A stretch of DNA of 64,000 nt, from positions 1 through 64,000 of the forward strand of contig NZ_JACICA010000008.1 in the NCBI RefSeq assembly GCF_014195585.1, given 5' to 3'. Made by a program: the position numbers and the translations under genes. Shown piece after piece: positions 25,468-34,586 of this stretch; position 1 is the stretch's first letter; each line of letters begins with the position of its first letter. The DNA is from Alloprevotella rava (GTDB lineage Bacteria; Bacteroidota; Bacteroidia; Bacteroidales; Bacteroidaceae). The notes under the pieces were generated by a model. The model had not been told where the DNA came from. It was given only the letters and a program-made list of their open reading frames with translations, and did not search any database.

Positions 25468-26640
25468 ATGAGAAAGTTAATGATTGCACTTGCTTTCGTA
25501 GGTTTTGCTACGTCAAGCATGGCTCAGGACTACAATGTAGCTCCTACTAAAAAGTACAGTGTTGCTACCAATTCTTTTTGGGCAAACTGGTTTATTAGTG
25601 TAGGTGGTCAGTATCAGGCTAGTTATTCTTCACAGGAAGTTAAAGGTCTGAAATTTGATCCCTTCAACAAGGCTCGTGGTGAGTTCGGTTTTAACGTTGC
25701 TGTTGGTAAATGGTTTACTCCTGGTCTCGGTCTCCGTACTAAGTTTGAAGGTATTTGGGCTGATCGTGTAATTTCTGAGAATAATCATAAAAACTACAAT
25801 TATTGGAATATTCACGAGGATGTAATGTTCAACCTCTCTAACATCTTCTGTGGCTATAATGAGAAGCGTGTTTGGAACTTCATTCCTTATGCAGGTATCG
25901 GTGTGGTTCGTAATATGACAGATCATAATTATGATATCTCTTATCAGGCTGGTTTGTTGAACAACTTCCGTCTTTCCAATCACCTTTCTGCTTTCATTGA
26001 CATCTATGCTAATGCGTGGGAAGGAACTGTTGACAAGGCGACTAAGTATGGTGTTGCAGACAACTGGGCTAATTATAAGAAGAGTCGTGCTCGTCATTGG
26101 GACAAGAACCTTGGTGTTGCTGTAGGTCTTACATATAATCTCGGTAAGAGCAACTGGGATAAGGTACCCGATGTTGATGCTTTGATGGCAATGAATAAGG
26201 AACAGATGGATGCTCTCAATGCTTCTCTCAAGGAGCAGCAGGATGAGAACGCACGTCTCCGCGATATGCTTGCTAACCAGCCTAAGGGTGGTGAAACTAT
26301 TACGAAGACTGAAGTTCAAACTGTGACTACTACTCAGTCTGTATTCTTCAATCTTGGCAGCAGCAAGATTGCTAGTCGTAAGGATCTCGTAAATGTTAAG
26401 GAACTCGCTGACTACGCTAAGCAGAACAATTCAACTATCGTTGTAACAGGTTATGCAGACAGCAAGACAGGTTCTACTGCTTTCAACCAGAAGCTCTCTC
26501 AGAGTCGTGCTAATACTGTTGCTGACGAACTCGTTAAGATGGGCGTAAGCCGCAGCAATATCGAAACTGTTGCAGCAGGTGGCGTAGACACGCTCAATCC
26601 GTTTAGCTACAACCGTCGTGCTACTGTGAAGATCAAGTAA
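25468..26640 (+). CDS. OmpA-family outer-membrane protein
   Basis: A 390-residue protein with signal peptide (TSSMAQ end) and an eight-strand-like beta-barrel to about residue 235. A short coiled linker follows (MNKEQMDALNASLKEQQDENARLRDML). The C-terminal OmpA peptidoglycan-binding domain is at about 285-390 (VTGYADSKTG, NQKLSQSRANTVADEL). It anchors the outer membrane to peptidoglycan and is usually abundant. Codon use is more biased (CGT, AAG, CTC) than in neighbours, which fits high expression. A strong terminator follows. Confidence 0.92.
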   Translation: MRKLMIALAFVGFATSSMAQDYNVAPTKKYSVATNSFWANWFISVGGQYQASYSSQEVKGLKFDPFNKARGEFGFNVAVGKWFTPGLGLRTKFEGIWADRVISENNHKNYNYWNIHEDVMFNLSNIFCGYNEKRVWNFIPYAGIGVVRNMTDHNYDISYQAGLLNNFRLSNHLSAFIDIYANAWEGTVDKATKYGVADNWANYKKSRARHWDKNLGVAVGLTYNLGKSNWDKVPDVDALMAMNKEQMDALNASLKEQQDENARLRDMLANQPKGGETITKTEVQTVTTTQSVFFNLGSSKIASRKDLVNVKELADYAKQNNSTIVVTGYADSKTGSTAFNQKLSQSRANTVADELVKMGVSRSNIETVAAGGVDTLNPFSYNRRATVKIK

Positions 26641-26661
26641 TTACGACTTCAAAGCTTTTAG

Positions 26662-26698
26662 ATAGGGGTATCTTAATAGATGCCCCTATTTTATTTTC
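26662..26698 (+). terminator. terminator of the OmpA-family gene
   Basis: A 12-bp stem (26662-26673 and 26678-26689, one G-U pair) with loop TAAT and a tail of TTTATTTT. Confidence 0.85.
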
Positions 26699-26765
26699 CT
26701 ACTGCGAAAAGTATATTTTATTATATCTGAAGAGTTCTTTGCTAGAAGTATTATTTTGAAAGTTT

Positions 26766-26773
26766 TAAATTTG
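26766..26773 (+). promoter_or_regulatory. possible -7 box of the SDR gene
   Basis: TAAATTTG 45 nt before the ATG at 26818. The nearest upstream TTTG (26738-26741) is 24 nt away, longer than the usual spacer. Confidence 0.35.
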
Positions 26774-26817
26774 TAGGAGTGAATGCAGCATAGACAATAT
26801 AGTTATGCAGATTAACT

Positions 26818-27642
26818 ATGAAGAAAGAAAAGATAATTATAATAACTGGTGCTAGTAGCGGTATAGGATTTCAGACCGCAGCAAAGTTAGCAAAGCAAGG
26901 GCATGTGGTCTATGGTGCAGCCCGTAGGATAGGGAAGATAGAATCTCTTAAAGTTTTTGGAGTAAAGCCTTTGGAATTGGATGTAACTTCGGAATATAGT
27001 ATAGACAAAGCCCTATCTCTAGTGCTGCACGCAGAAGGAAGAATTGATGTTTTAATAAATAATGCCGGCTATGGCTCTTTGGGGGCTATTGAAGATGTAA
27101 CGATAGATAAAGCACGCCGGCAGTTTGATGTAAATCTTTTTGGAATTGCAATGCTCACTAAGAAAGTTCTACCCCATATGCGCTTTCAGAAAAGTGGAAC
27201 CATTATCAATATTAGTTCTATGGCTGGGCGCTTTTCCTCTTGTTTTGGTGGTTGGTATCATGCCACGAAGTATGCTTTAGAAGCTTTCAGTGATTCCTTA
27301 CGTATGGAAGTAAAACCTTTTGGCATTCATGTTTCCATCATTGAGCCTGGCGGAATTAAAACTCCCTGGGGACAGATAGCTGCAAACCATTTGGACGATA
27401 GTTCTAAAGGAGGAGCTTATGAGGTTCAGGCAAGAAAAACCGCTGAAATGTTGCGTAAGCTCTATGATGGCCGTATATTGTCAGAACCTAAACTTATAGC
27501 AAGAACAATCTGCAAGGCTGTTAATTCTTCTCATCCAAAGGCACGCTATCTCATCGGTTTGGGTGCAAAACCTTTGGTGTTTCTACATACTATTCTGCCT
27601 ACGCGCTGGTTTGATTTCTTGATGACTCGTGTGCTTAATTAA
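26818..27642 (+). CDS. short-chain dehydrogenase/reductase
   Basis: A 274-residue NAD(P)-dependent oxidoreductase of the classical SDR type. The cofactor loop is TGASSGIGFQTA, a conserved NNAG lies near residue 80, the catalytic serine is in NISSMAGRFS, and YHATK is the YxxxK pair. The arginine after the second strand (AARRIG) suggests NADP(H). The substrate cannot be inferred; the layout resembles many retinol or oxidoacyl SDRs. It is a single-gene unit between two terminators. Confidence 0.85.
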   Translation: MKKEKIIIITGASSGIGFQTAAKLAKQGHVVYGAARRIGKIESLKVFGVKPLELDVTSEYSIDKALSLVLHAEGRIDVLINNAGYGSLGAIEDVTIDKARRQFDVNLFGIAMLTKKVLPHMRFQKSGTIINISSMAGRFSSCFGGWYHATKYALEAFSDSLRMEVKPFGIHVSIIEPGGIKTPWGQIAANHLDDSSKGGAYEVQARKTAEMLRKLYDGRILSEPKLIARTICKAVNSSHPKARYLIGLGAKPLVFLHTILPTRWFDFLMTRVLN

Positions 27643-27658
27643 CTTGGATTCTTTAAAT

Positions 27659-27706
27659 TAAAGCCCCTTGATGAGACTTGTAAGTCTTTTCGAGGGGCTT
27701 GTTTTA
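27659..27706. terminator. bidirectional terminator
   Basis: Arms AAGCCCCT...AGGGGCTT (27661-27668 and 27693-27700) with an inner GACTT/AAGTC hairpin, followed by GTTTTAT on the plus side. It separates the convergent SDR gene and small basic gene. Confidence 0.8.
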
Positions 27707-27913
27707 TGCTTTATGCCTATTTGCTCTACGTCTGCGGATATCTGCTTTCTTTTTTGCAGCACCACTTCCGTGTAAGCCTGTTATATAGGTTTTCTTTTTA
27801 GCTTTAGTTTTTACTTTGGTCTCTTCGCTTTTTTTTGAACGCTTAGTACCTTTGAAAACTATGCCAGTAGTTATGGCTTGTTGGATTTCTTCTTCTCCTA
27901 CGTGTCTATCCAT
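27704..27913 (-). CDS. small basic protein, possibly RNA-binding
   Basis: A 69-residue protein. The first 20 residues are acidic/neutral (DRHVGEEEIQQAITTGIVFKG); the rest is extremely lysine/arginine rich, ending DIRRRRANRHKA. It starts 15 nt after the AICAR transformylase stop on the same strand and ends exactly at a terminator, which supports a real gene. The composition suggests nucleic-acid or ribosome binding. I do not recognise the family. Confidence 0.55.
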   Translation of the reverse strand: MDRHVGEEEIQQAITTGIVFKGTKRSKKSEETKVKTKAKKKTYITGLHGSGAAKKKADIRRRRANRHKA

Positions 27914-27928
27914 TTTATTTCATTCTTT

Positions 27929-29110
27929 TTAATGATGGAAAAGACGGATTCCTGTAAAGGCCATAGCAATGCCATACTTATCACAAGTAGCAATAACATG
28001 GTCGTCCCTCACACTACCACCTGCTTGGGCAACGTAGGCGACACCACTTTTGTGGGCACGCTCAATGTTGTCGCCAAAGGGGAAGAAAGCATCGCTGCCT
28101 AGACACACTCCTGTGTTCTTTGTAATCCATTCTTTCTTTTCTTCTCGCGTCAACTCTTGTGGCTTTTCTGTGAAGAATTTTTGCCATTCTCCATCTTTAA
28201 GGACATCTTCCCATTCTTCACTGATATAGATATCAATAGTGTTGTCGCGGTCAGCTCTTCTTATCTTTTCTACCCAAGGCAGGTTCATCACTTTCGGATG
28301 TTGACGAAGCCACCAAATGTCGGCCTTGCTTCCTGCAAGTCTTGTGCAATGGATTCGGCTCTGTTGTCCAGCACCAATACCAATTGCTTGTCCATCCTTT
28401 ACATAGCAAACAGAGTTGCTTTGCGTGTATTTGAGGATGATGAGTGCAATCTTCAAGTCGCGCTTTGCTTCTTCCGAAAAATCCTTATTGCTTGTTGGAA
28501 TGTTATCAAAGAGGTTGTCAGCTGTCAAGTCAATTTCATTGCGTCCTTGCTCGAATGTGATACCAAAAACCTGTTTCTGTTCAATGGGTTCAGGCTTATA
28601 GTTCGTGTCGATTTGGATGACATTATATGTCCCTTTTCTCTTTTCACGCAGAATATCTAAGGCTTCTTCTGTATAGCCAGGCGCAATAACACCATCGCTC
28701 ACTTCCCGCTTGATGAGTAGAGCTGTAGCTTTATCGCAGGTATCGCTCAATGCAATAAAATCGCCATAGGATGACATGCGATCAGCGCCTCGGGCTCTTG
28801 CGTAAGCAGAAGCTATTGAGGTTAATTCAAAATCCACATCATCTACCCAGTAAATTTTACGGAGAGTTTCATTCAGTGGCAGACCGATGGCAGCTCCTGC
28901 AGGCGAAACGTGTTTGAAACTAGTTGCTGCAGGGATTCCTGTAGCTTCTTTGAGTTCTTTTACGAGTTGCCAACCATTGAGTGCATCAAGAAAATTGATG
29001 TAGCCAGGACGACCATTAAGTACTGTAACAGGGAGTTCTCCGTTTTCGATGAAAACACGGGCAGGTTTTTGGTTGGGATTGCAACCATACTTTAAAGCCA
29101 GTTCTTGCAT
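27929..29110 (-). CDS. stand-alone AICAR transformylase (PurH C-terminal domain homologue)
   Basis: A 393-residue protein matching the formyltransferase half of PurH, without the IMP cyclohydrolase half. Visible blocks are KYGCNPNQKPA at the start, TSFKHVSPAGAA, and YTQSNSVCYVKDGQAIGIGAGQQSR. The C-terminal GVAYVAQAGGSVRD is typical of the formyl-folate binding region. It would transfer a formyl group to AICAR in purine synthesis; some Bacteroidetes carry it beside a full PurH. It has its own -7 box and is followed by the small basic gene. Confidence 0.88.
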   Translation of the reverse strand: MQELALKYGCNPNQKPARVFIENGELPVTVLNGRPGYINFLDALNGWQLVKELKEATGIPAATSFKHVSPAGAAIGLPLNETLRKIYWVDDVDFELTSIASAYARARGADRMSSYGDFIALSDTCDKATALLIKREVSDGVIAPGYTEEALDILREKRKGTYNVIQIDTNYKPEPIEQKQVFGITFEQGRNEIDLTADNLFDNIPTSNKDFSEEAKRDLKIALIILKYTQSNSVCYVKDGQAIGIGAGQQSRIHCTRLAGSKADIWWLRQHPKVMNLPWVEKIRRADRDNTIDIYISEEWEDVLKDGEWQKFFTEKPQELTREEKKEWITKNTGVCLGSDAFFPFGDNIERAHKSGVAYVAQAGGSVRDDHVIATCDKYGIAMAFTGIRLFHH

Positions 29111-29137
29111 AATGAAGATTGAATAATAAATGCGTCG

Positions 29138-29145
29138 CGAAGTTA
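29138..29145 (-). promoter_or_regulatory. -7 box of the AICAR transformylase gene
   Basis: TAACTTCG on the minus strand, 27 nt before the ATG at 29110. It is a TTCG-type box without a clear -33. Confidence 0.4.
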
Positions 29146-29180
29146 GTGAAAAATGTGCGATAATTCTTTTTTTCGGGGGT

Positions 29181-29228
29181 AGAAAACAATAGCGGATCTC
29201 TCGAAACAGAAGCCTCGGAAATCCGCTA
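29181..29228 (-). terminator. terminator of the HtrA gene
   Basis: Arms TAGCGGAT (29190-29197) and ATCCGCTA (29221-29228), 25 nt after the HtrA stop. A TTGTTTTCT tail follows on the minus strand. Confidence 0.7.
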
Positions 29229-29253
29229 TATCTATTTTTATTGAAGAACCCTT

Positions 29254-30789
29254 TTATTTCTTCTTTGGATTGCTCAATTCAACGGTAAAGCTCTTATTAT
29301 ATCCCGTTTGAGTTTTTGCGCGAATCCACAGAACGCGATCTGTCGACATATTTGCACGCTTCACAGTCTCATAGAAGTCGTCAATAGAATTCAGATCCTT
29401 ATCATTGACGCGCATCAGAATGACACCTTTGGTGATGCCTGCTTCTTTCATTTTGCCATCGCGTACAGCCGTCACCATAAGTCCATGGCTGAGTGCCAAC
29501 TCTTCTTTCTCGCTCGCAGTGAGTTTTCTCAGTGCGATACCTAACTGCTCATCGTCGATATTTTCAACTGCTGTAGTTGTGCCTTGCTGGTTGCGAAGAG
29601 TCAGAGATGTTGTTGTAGCTTTCTTGTTTCTAAGGTATGTCACGCTGATTTTATCACCTGGACGATGATTGGCTAAGATTTCGTTTAATTCTCCAAACTT
29701 TGTAACTTTCTTGCCGTCCACAGCTGTAATCACATCTCCCTCTTTGATTCCTGCAGCTTGTGCAGCGCCATCGGAGGAAACTTCACCAACGTAGACACCT
29801 TCAGTCGTTCCAAGTTCAATATCTTTTCCTTTCTCCTTTTGTGTGTCAATATAGTTGATAACGTCTTGACCACTGATCCCCATCAAGGCGCGTTGCACTG
29901 TTCCAAACTTGCGGAGATCGGCCACCACCTTGTTCATAATGCTCACGGGAATGGCAAAGCCATATCCAGCGTAGGAACCTGTTTGCGAATAAATCATATT
30001 GTTGATTCCCACCAGTTCACCACGTGCGTTGACCAAAGCACCGCCAGAGTTTCCAGGATTGATAGCTGCATCGGTCTGAATACTTGATTCAACAGCATTA
30101 CCTCCTGTAGTACGTGCTTTGGCACTCACAATTCCGGCAGTTACAGTTGAAGTCAAGCTAAAAGGATTGCCGATAGCAAGTACCCATTCTCCTAAGCGGA
30201 GATTATCCGAATTACCAATAGTTATAGGCTGTAAATCTTTTGCTTCAATTTTAATTAGCGCTAAGTCAGAATTTTTGTCTGTGCCAATGATGCGTGCTTT
30301 GAACTCTCGGTTGTCGTTGAGTTTTACAATCATCTCCGTTGCACCTTCCACAACGTGGTTGTTTGTCACGATATAGCCATCGTTTGTCAAGATAACACCT
30401 GAGCCCGCTCCTTTGCGATCTGGTTCTTTGTAAGTTCTTTGTTGCGAATCGCCGCCATTACCGCGCCCAAAGAAATCTCCGAAGAAATCCTCAAAAGGGT
30501 TAGAATATTGTACGGTCCGTGACGAACCTTCGACCGTCACCTTGATATAAACCACTGAATTGATAGCTTTTTCTGCTGCATAAGTCAAGTCAGGGAGGTT
30601 TTGATAAGTTGCAGGTACTGCTTTTGTTTCAGAAACGGCAGTTGTACCTATTTCAGTTCTTGGTGCAGAACCATTGATGGCAGATTTAGCAACCATCGTT
30701 GCAGGCCATCCTAATGAAATGGCTACTGCGGCTAACATAAATCCTTTTTTCATAACTAATTTGTTTATTGTTTTTGTTGATTTAGTCAT
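29254..30789 (-). CDS. DegP/HtrA-family periplasmic serine protease
   Basis: A 511-residue protease/chaperone degrading misfolded envelope proteins. The signal segment follows MKKGFM. The trypsin-like domain has histidine in VTNNHVVEG, aspartate in KNSDLALIK and serine in NPGNSGGALV. Two PDZ domains occupy about 310-395 and 420-500. The ATG at 30789 (MTKSTK) is chosen because the longer frame from 30822 would begin upstream of the predicted transcription start. Confidence 0.93.
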   Translation of the reverse strand: MTKSTKTINKLVMKKGFMLAAVAISLGWPATMVAKSAINGSAPRTEIGTTAVSETKAVPATYQNLPDLTYAAEKAINSVVYIKVTVEGSSRTVQYSNPFEDFFGDFFGRGNGGDSQQRTYKEPDRKGAGSGVILTNDGYIVTNNHVVEGATEMIVKLNDNREFKARIIGTDKNSDLALIKIEAKDLQPITIGNSDNLRLGEWVLAIGNPFSLTSTVTAGIVSAKARTTGGNAVESSIQTDAAINPGNSGGALVNARGELVGINNMIYSQTGSYAGYGFAIPVSIMNKVVADLRKFGTVQRALMGISGQDVINYIDTQKEKGKDIELGTTEGVYVGEVSSDGAAQAAGIKEGDVITAVDGKKVTKFGELNEILANHRPGDKISVTYLRNKKATTTSLTLRNQQGTTTAVENIDDEQLGIALRKLTASEKEELALSHGLMVTAVRDGKMKEAGITKGVILMRVNDKDLNSIDDFYETVKRANMSTDRVLWIRAKTQTGYNKSFTVELSNPKKK

Positions 30790-30819
30790 GTGTAATACTT
30801 CTTGTTGCTTTTTACCTTG

Positions 30820-30827
30820 CAAAAATA
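30820..30827 (-). promoter_or_regulatory. -7 box of the HtrA gene
   Basis: TATTTTTG on the minus strand, about 30 nt before the chosen ATG at 30789. No well-placed TTTG is seen upstream. Confidence 0.45.
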
Positions 30828-31022
30828 AACGTATTTACTACTGTTTTCTTAAAAGATTTTTGAAAAATCATCAAATGACCTGTTCTTTTAACAATATTAA
30901 GTTTTAAGTTGTTGGATAGATGCTTTTAGTGGTGATTTTGATAATTCTTTTGCTTCCTTGATCTGTGTTTTACTAGTTCTGGATTTTTCATTTTATGGTA
31001 TTATTACTTCCTCAGCGTAAAT

Positions 31023-31101
31023 ATCTTTATTGTATTTGAAAATACAATAAAGATGTCGGCTGATTCCCTTATTGTATTTTCAAACGCAATAAGGATATTT
31101 G
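31023..31101. repeat. CAATAAGG dispersed palindromic repeat, copy C
   Basis: A perfect 15-bp inverted repeat (31023-31037 and 31040-31054, 2-nt loop) made of an ATACAATAAAGAT unit and its complement. It is followed by GTCGGCTGA, CCTTATTGTATTTT and CAATAAGGATATTTG. The last two elements are shared almost exactly with the 49-kb copy. Confidence 0.75.
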
Positions 31102-31176
31102 TATACTTTGTGCTTTTCTAGAATTTTCAGGGAAGACTTCTTTACAGTTTTCCTATGAATAAATCTTCTATTCCGT

Positions 31177-31217
31177 AAAAAACAGGCTATCAGCGTTTGA
31201 TTATCGTTGACAGCCTG
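31177..31217 (-). terminator. terminator of the nadE/BatD-like unit
   Basis: An 11-bp stem with G-U pairs (31207-31217 and 31183-31192) and a run of six T on the minus strand (31182-31177). Confidence 0.8.
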
Positions 31218-31241
31218 CAATGTAGGTTGTAAGCCAGAGAA

Positions 31242-31793
31242 TTAGAGCGTGAGCTCTTTTGATTGAAGCAATTCTTTTGTTGTCTTCTGTGGCTTATAAA
31301 TAACGGGGATTTTTACTTTTTCTGTAGCAGTTTTTATACGAATATCTTTGGTTTCTTGAGGAATCCACCAGCCTAAGAAAGGAGAACCTTGTTGAGCCGG
31401 GATGTAGGTCCTTGCTATTCCTTCAAATTTGAAGGAGGGGAGTACTAGTGTTGTAATTTCATTGGCAGAAATTATATATTCTGCCCAAATCAAACTATTG
31501 AATGCTTGCCCTTTATAGTTGCGAAGGCCGAGAGTCTCATTGCGATTAAAGTTAAGCCGACGCACGGTAGCATTTTTTAGCTTGAGTGTTAGTGTATTGC
31601 AACGTATTTGTTGTAGGTCAGCATCAGAGTAGAGAACAATAGAGACCAACATACTATCGCCCTTAATGAGAGCGGGCTTCTCTACAATAGTTCGCGCAAA
31701 GAAAATGGGTTTCTTTTGTGCAACTAGGGGGAGAGTATAGCTCCAGAGGATACTCAGAAATAATGCAATAATAGCAGGTTTAGTTGCTTTCAT
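31242..31793 (-). CDS. secreted BatD-like protein
   Basis: A 183-residue protein with signal peptide (LPLVAQ end) and a single beta-sandwich-like region. The stretch FFARTIVEKPALIKGDSMLV resembles the start of BatD/oxygen-tolerance domains, and LVLPSFKFEG fits the strand after the core. It lacks the tandem domains and transmembrane anchor of full BatD, so it may be a shortened relative. Its start overlaps the nadE stop by 14 nt, implying cotranscription with no obvious functional link. The family call is tentative. Confidence 0.55.
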   Translation of the reverse strand: MKATKPAIIALFLSILWSYTLPLVAQKKPIFFARTIVEKPALIKGDSMLVSIVLYSDADLQQIRCNTLTLKLKNATVRRLNFNRNETLGLRNYKGQAFNSLIWAEYIISANEITTLVLPSFKFEGIARTYIPAQQGSPFLGWWIPQETKDIRIKTATEKVKIPVIYKPQKTTKELLQSKELTL

Positions 31794-33783
31794 TGTTTGG
31801 CTGCGTGACAGGACTGATTTGTTCTTTTAGATTTTCGCATTCTTCCAGCCAAAGAGCTGCGCAAGCATCAGAGGGCATACGCCAATCGCCTCGAGGACTG
31901 AGAGAACAACTTCCAACTTTCGGACCATCGGGGAGACAACTACGTTTAAATTGCTGACTGAAGAAGCGATGGCAGAATGTTTGCAGCCATTTTAGAATTG
32001 TAGTATCATCGTAGGTTGATACATTCTTATTACTACCATTAAAAGCTTTTTGTGCTAGATAGAAAACCTTGCTTGGACGGAAACCTTTGCGCAGGAAATG
32101 ATAAATGAAAAAGTCGTGCAACTCGTATGGTCCGACGAGATCTTCCGTCTTTTGGAGTATATCTCCGTTTGCTGTTGCGGGAATGAGCTCTGGACTAATG
32201 GGCGTATTAACAATATCGAGGAGTGTGCTTTTTATATGTTCATCTTCCACGTGTTGAGCCACACAACTTACAAGATGATAAACTAGCGTTTTAGGAATAG
32301 AAGAATTAACTGCATACATAGACATTTGGTCGCCATTGTAAGTAGCCCAGCCTAGTGCAAGTTCGCTCAAATCTCCTGTTCCTACTACAAAACCATTCAT
32401 TTGGTTGGCAGCATCCATGAGAATTTGCGTGCGTTCGCGTGCCTGGCTGTTTTCGTAGGTAATATCGTGCTTTGCAGGGTCGATTCCTAAGTCCTTGAAA
32501 TGTACATTGCAGGCATCTTTTATGCTGATTTCTCTTATGGTAACGCCCAAGCCTTTCATTAAGTTGATAGCGTTAGTATAAGTGCGGTCTGTTGTACCGA
32601 AGCCTGGCATCGTGATACCAATAATACCTTTTCTATCCTTTTTTAATCTGTCGAAAGCATTTACGCAAACGAGTAAAGCTAATGTGGAATCTAACCCGCC
32701 ACTGATTCCTACAACTACAGTTTCAGCATGCGTATGGTCAATGCGTTTTGCTAAACCTTCACTTTGAATACTGAGAATTTCTTCGCAACATTCATCAATT
32801 TTATCTGCGCTAGGAACGAAAGGAAGAGCAGGGATATTACGTGTTAGAGTGAAGCGCTCCTTATCGAAGATTGTAGGATTCATCTCAATGTGTAGGTATG
32901 TGCCTTTGTCAGACTGCTGCATTAAGTCTTTTACCGAGGCAAATGTTGTATTAACACGGCGTTCCTGTCGGAGACTATCAATGTCAATTTCGCTGACAAT
33001 GAGTTGTTCTTGCATAGAGAAACGTTTGCCTTCTTCCAAAATATGTCCATTTTCTGCAATGAATCCCAGGCCGCTAAAGACTATATCTTGTGTGCTTTCT
33101 CCATAACCACTGCCAGCATATACATAGCCACTAATACAGCGTGCACTCTGGTTGCAGATAAGGCCTTTTAAATATGCATTTTTTCCTACTAATTCGTTGC
33201 TGCTACTTAAGTTGAAAATAATCTCTGCACCATGTAATGAGAGTTTAGAACTAGGTGGGATAGTGGCCCATAGATCTTCGCAGATTTCTACGCCAAAGGT
33301 GAATCGACCATTGTTGAACAAGAGGTGATCTCCACAAGGTATTTGCTGTCCAAAGAAGTTGATTTGTTCCTGTCTTCCTAAACGAGAAGCAGAGCTAAAC
33401 CAGCGAGCTTCATAGAACTCTTTATAGTTAGGAATATATGTCTTAGGCACTATACCATAAATTTTTCCTCCTTGAACAACTGCGGCACAATTGAGAAGCA
33501 TTCCATCGTAGGCAAATGGAAGCCCTACAATGGTTGTAATGTTGAGGTTGTGGCTGAACTCCATGATTTTTAGTAATGAGGTTTCAGCCTCTTCCAAAAG
33601 AATCTGTTGTTGGAAAAGATCTTGACACGTATAACCCGTAATAGAAAGTTCGGGGAATACAATAATCTCGATGCCGAGTCCTTCAGCTCGAGCCATCATG
33701 CTCTCAATTTGTGCTGTATTAAATTTGCAGTCGGCTACTCGTACGCGGGGGACAGCTGCAGCTACTTTGATAAATCCATGCAT
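31780..33783 (-). CDS. nadE: glutamine-dependent NAD+ synthetase
   Basis: A 667-residue two-domain enzyme making NAD+ from deamido-NAD+ with glutamine as nitrogen source. The N-terminal nitrilase-like glutaminase (about 1-300) has glutamate in VFPELSITGYT, lysine in PKTYIPNY and cysteine in GVEICEDLW. The C-terminal synthetase has the PP-loop GISGGLDSTLAL and the NSQARERTQI and GTGDLSELALGW blocks. It has its own -7 box. Confidence 0.95.
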   Translation of the reverse strand: MHGFIKVAAAVPRVRVADCKFNTAQIESMMARAEGLGIEIIVFPELSITGYTCQDLFQQQILLEEAETSLLKIMEFSHNLNITTIVGLPFAYDGMLLNCAAVVQGGKIYGIVPKTYIPNYKEFYEARWFSSASRLGRQEQINFFGQQIPCGDHLLFNNGRFTFGVEICEDLWATIPPSSKLSLHGAEIIFNLSSSNELVGKNAYLKGLICNQSARCISGYVYAGSGYGESTQDIVFSGLGFIAENGHILEEGKRFSMQEQLIVSEIDIDSLRQERRVNTTFASVKDLMQQSDKGTYLHIEMNPTIFDKERFTLTRNIPALPFVPSADKIDECCEEILSIQSEGLAKRIDHTHAETVVVGISGGLDSTLALLVCVNAFDRLKKDRKGIIGITMPGFGTTDRTYTNAINLMKGLGVTIREISIKDACNVHFKDLGIDPAKHDITYENSQARERTQILMDAANQMNGFVVGTGDLSELALGWATYNGDQMSMYAVNSSIPKTLVYHLVSCVAQHVEDEHIKSTLLDIVNTPISPELIPATANGDILQKTEDLVGPYELHDFFIYHFLRKGFRPSKVFYLAQKAFNGSNKNVSTYDDTTILKWLQTFCHRFFSQQFKRSCLPDGPKVGSCSLSPRGDWRMPSDACAALWLEECENLKEQISPVTQPNNESN

Positions 33784-33804
33784 AAGTTATTCTTTTTTTA
33801 TTCG

Positions 33805-33812
33805 CAAAGGTA
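33805..33812 (-). promoter_or_regulatory. -7 box of nadE
   Basis: TACCTTTG on the minus strand, 21 nt before the ATG at 33783. No clear -33 element. Confidence 0.4.
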
Positions 33813-33824
33813 ATGAAAAACTCA

Positions 33825-34586
33825 TTACTTTAGTAGAATACCAGTATACATTCGACCAGAGTTGATACCAAGACGGCGAGCTGAGAAGAATGTATCGTAA
33901 TAATTATAAGTACAAATGTTTGCAATAGAAATATTTTCCAATTCTACACCTGCTGCTACTAAAAGGTTAAAATTTGCAGTCCATAAATCAATGTGCCATT
34001 TCTCTTTTTGCTCTGCAATGGCTGACATTTTAAAGTCAGCCATTGCAAATGCGTCATAGACTTCTTTGTCCACCTCAAAAGCCTCTTTACTTATGCTTGG
34101 ACCTATGATGGCTTTGAGATTTTGAGGAAGTGAACCATAGTGCTCTTTCATTTCTTTAATGGTGTTGCAAACTATTTTTCTGACAGTCCCACGCCATCCT
34201 GCATGAACCGCTCCGATAGCTTGATTTTTTGTATCGTAGAGGAGAATTGGGACACAGTCGGCTGTTGATATACCTATGCAGAGTTGTCTCTCATTGGTAA
34301 TAACAGCATCAATGTTTTCTAGGTCTGTATTTTTTGTTTGTGATGTAACGGCTCGTACTTCTGCAAGATGAACTTGTTGTGGTACGATAATACGCTCACT
34401 AGGAATATTAAGGAATTGGCTGAGCCGGTTGCGATTTTCTTGTACATCCTCTAGCCTATCATTGCAGTAGTGGGATATATTAAAGGAGGAGTAGTATCCT
34501 TTGCTTACTCCTCCTTTTCTCGTTGTGGAGAATGCTCGAACTTTACTGTCAAGCGAATACTCCAAAATGTCAGTTTCAGTCATCAA
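33825..34586 (-). CDS. pgeF: YfiH/PgeF family multicopper-fold protein
   Basis: A 253-residue protein of the former DUF152/laccase-domain family. The metal-site blocks are [22 protein letters not shown] and [10 protein letters not shown], with the expected histidine and cysteine. Members have been described both as peptidoglycan editing factors and as purine-nucleoside phosphorylases; sequence alone does not decide. The start overlaps the obg stop by 11 nt. Confidence 0.9.
   Translation of the reverse strand: MMTETDILEYSLDSKVRAFSTTRKGGVSKGYYSSFNISHYCNDRLEDVQENRNRLSQFLNIPSERIIVPQQVHLAEVRAVTSQTKNTDLENIDAVITNERQLCIGISTADCVPILLYDTKNQAIGAVHAGWRGTVRKIVCNTIKEMKEHYGSLPQNLKAIIGPSISKEAFEVDKEVYDAFAMADFKMSAIAEQKEKWHIDLWTANFNLLVAAGVELENISIANICTYNYYDTFFSARRLGINSGRMYTGILLK

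Larger units (their letters stand above)
30790..31241. other. 452-bp intergenic region with repeat copy C
   Basis: It holds the HtrA -7 box, an AT-rich stretch, repeat copy C (31023-31101) and the terminator of the BatD-like gene (31177-31217). No coding frame or RNA gene is seen. Confidence 0.6.

Noticed and set aside
25630-26319. 229-residue open frame antisense to the OmpA-family gene
   Set aside because: It is a by-product of the strong codon bias of the plus-strand gene, has no signal or domain, and lies fully inside a well-supported CDS.
28157-28660. 167-residue frame opposite the AICAR transformylase gene
   Set aside because: Low-quality composition without motif; the minus-strand gene is clear.
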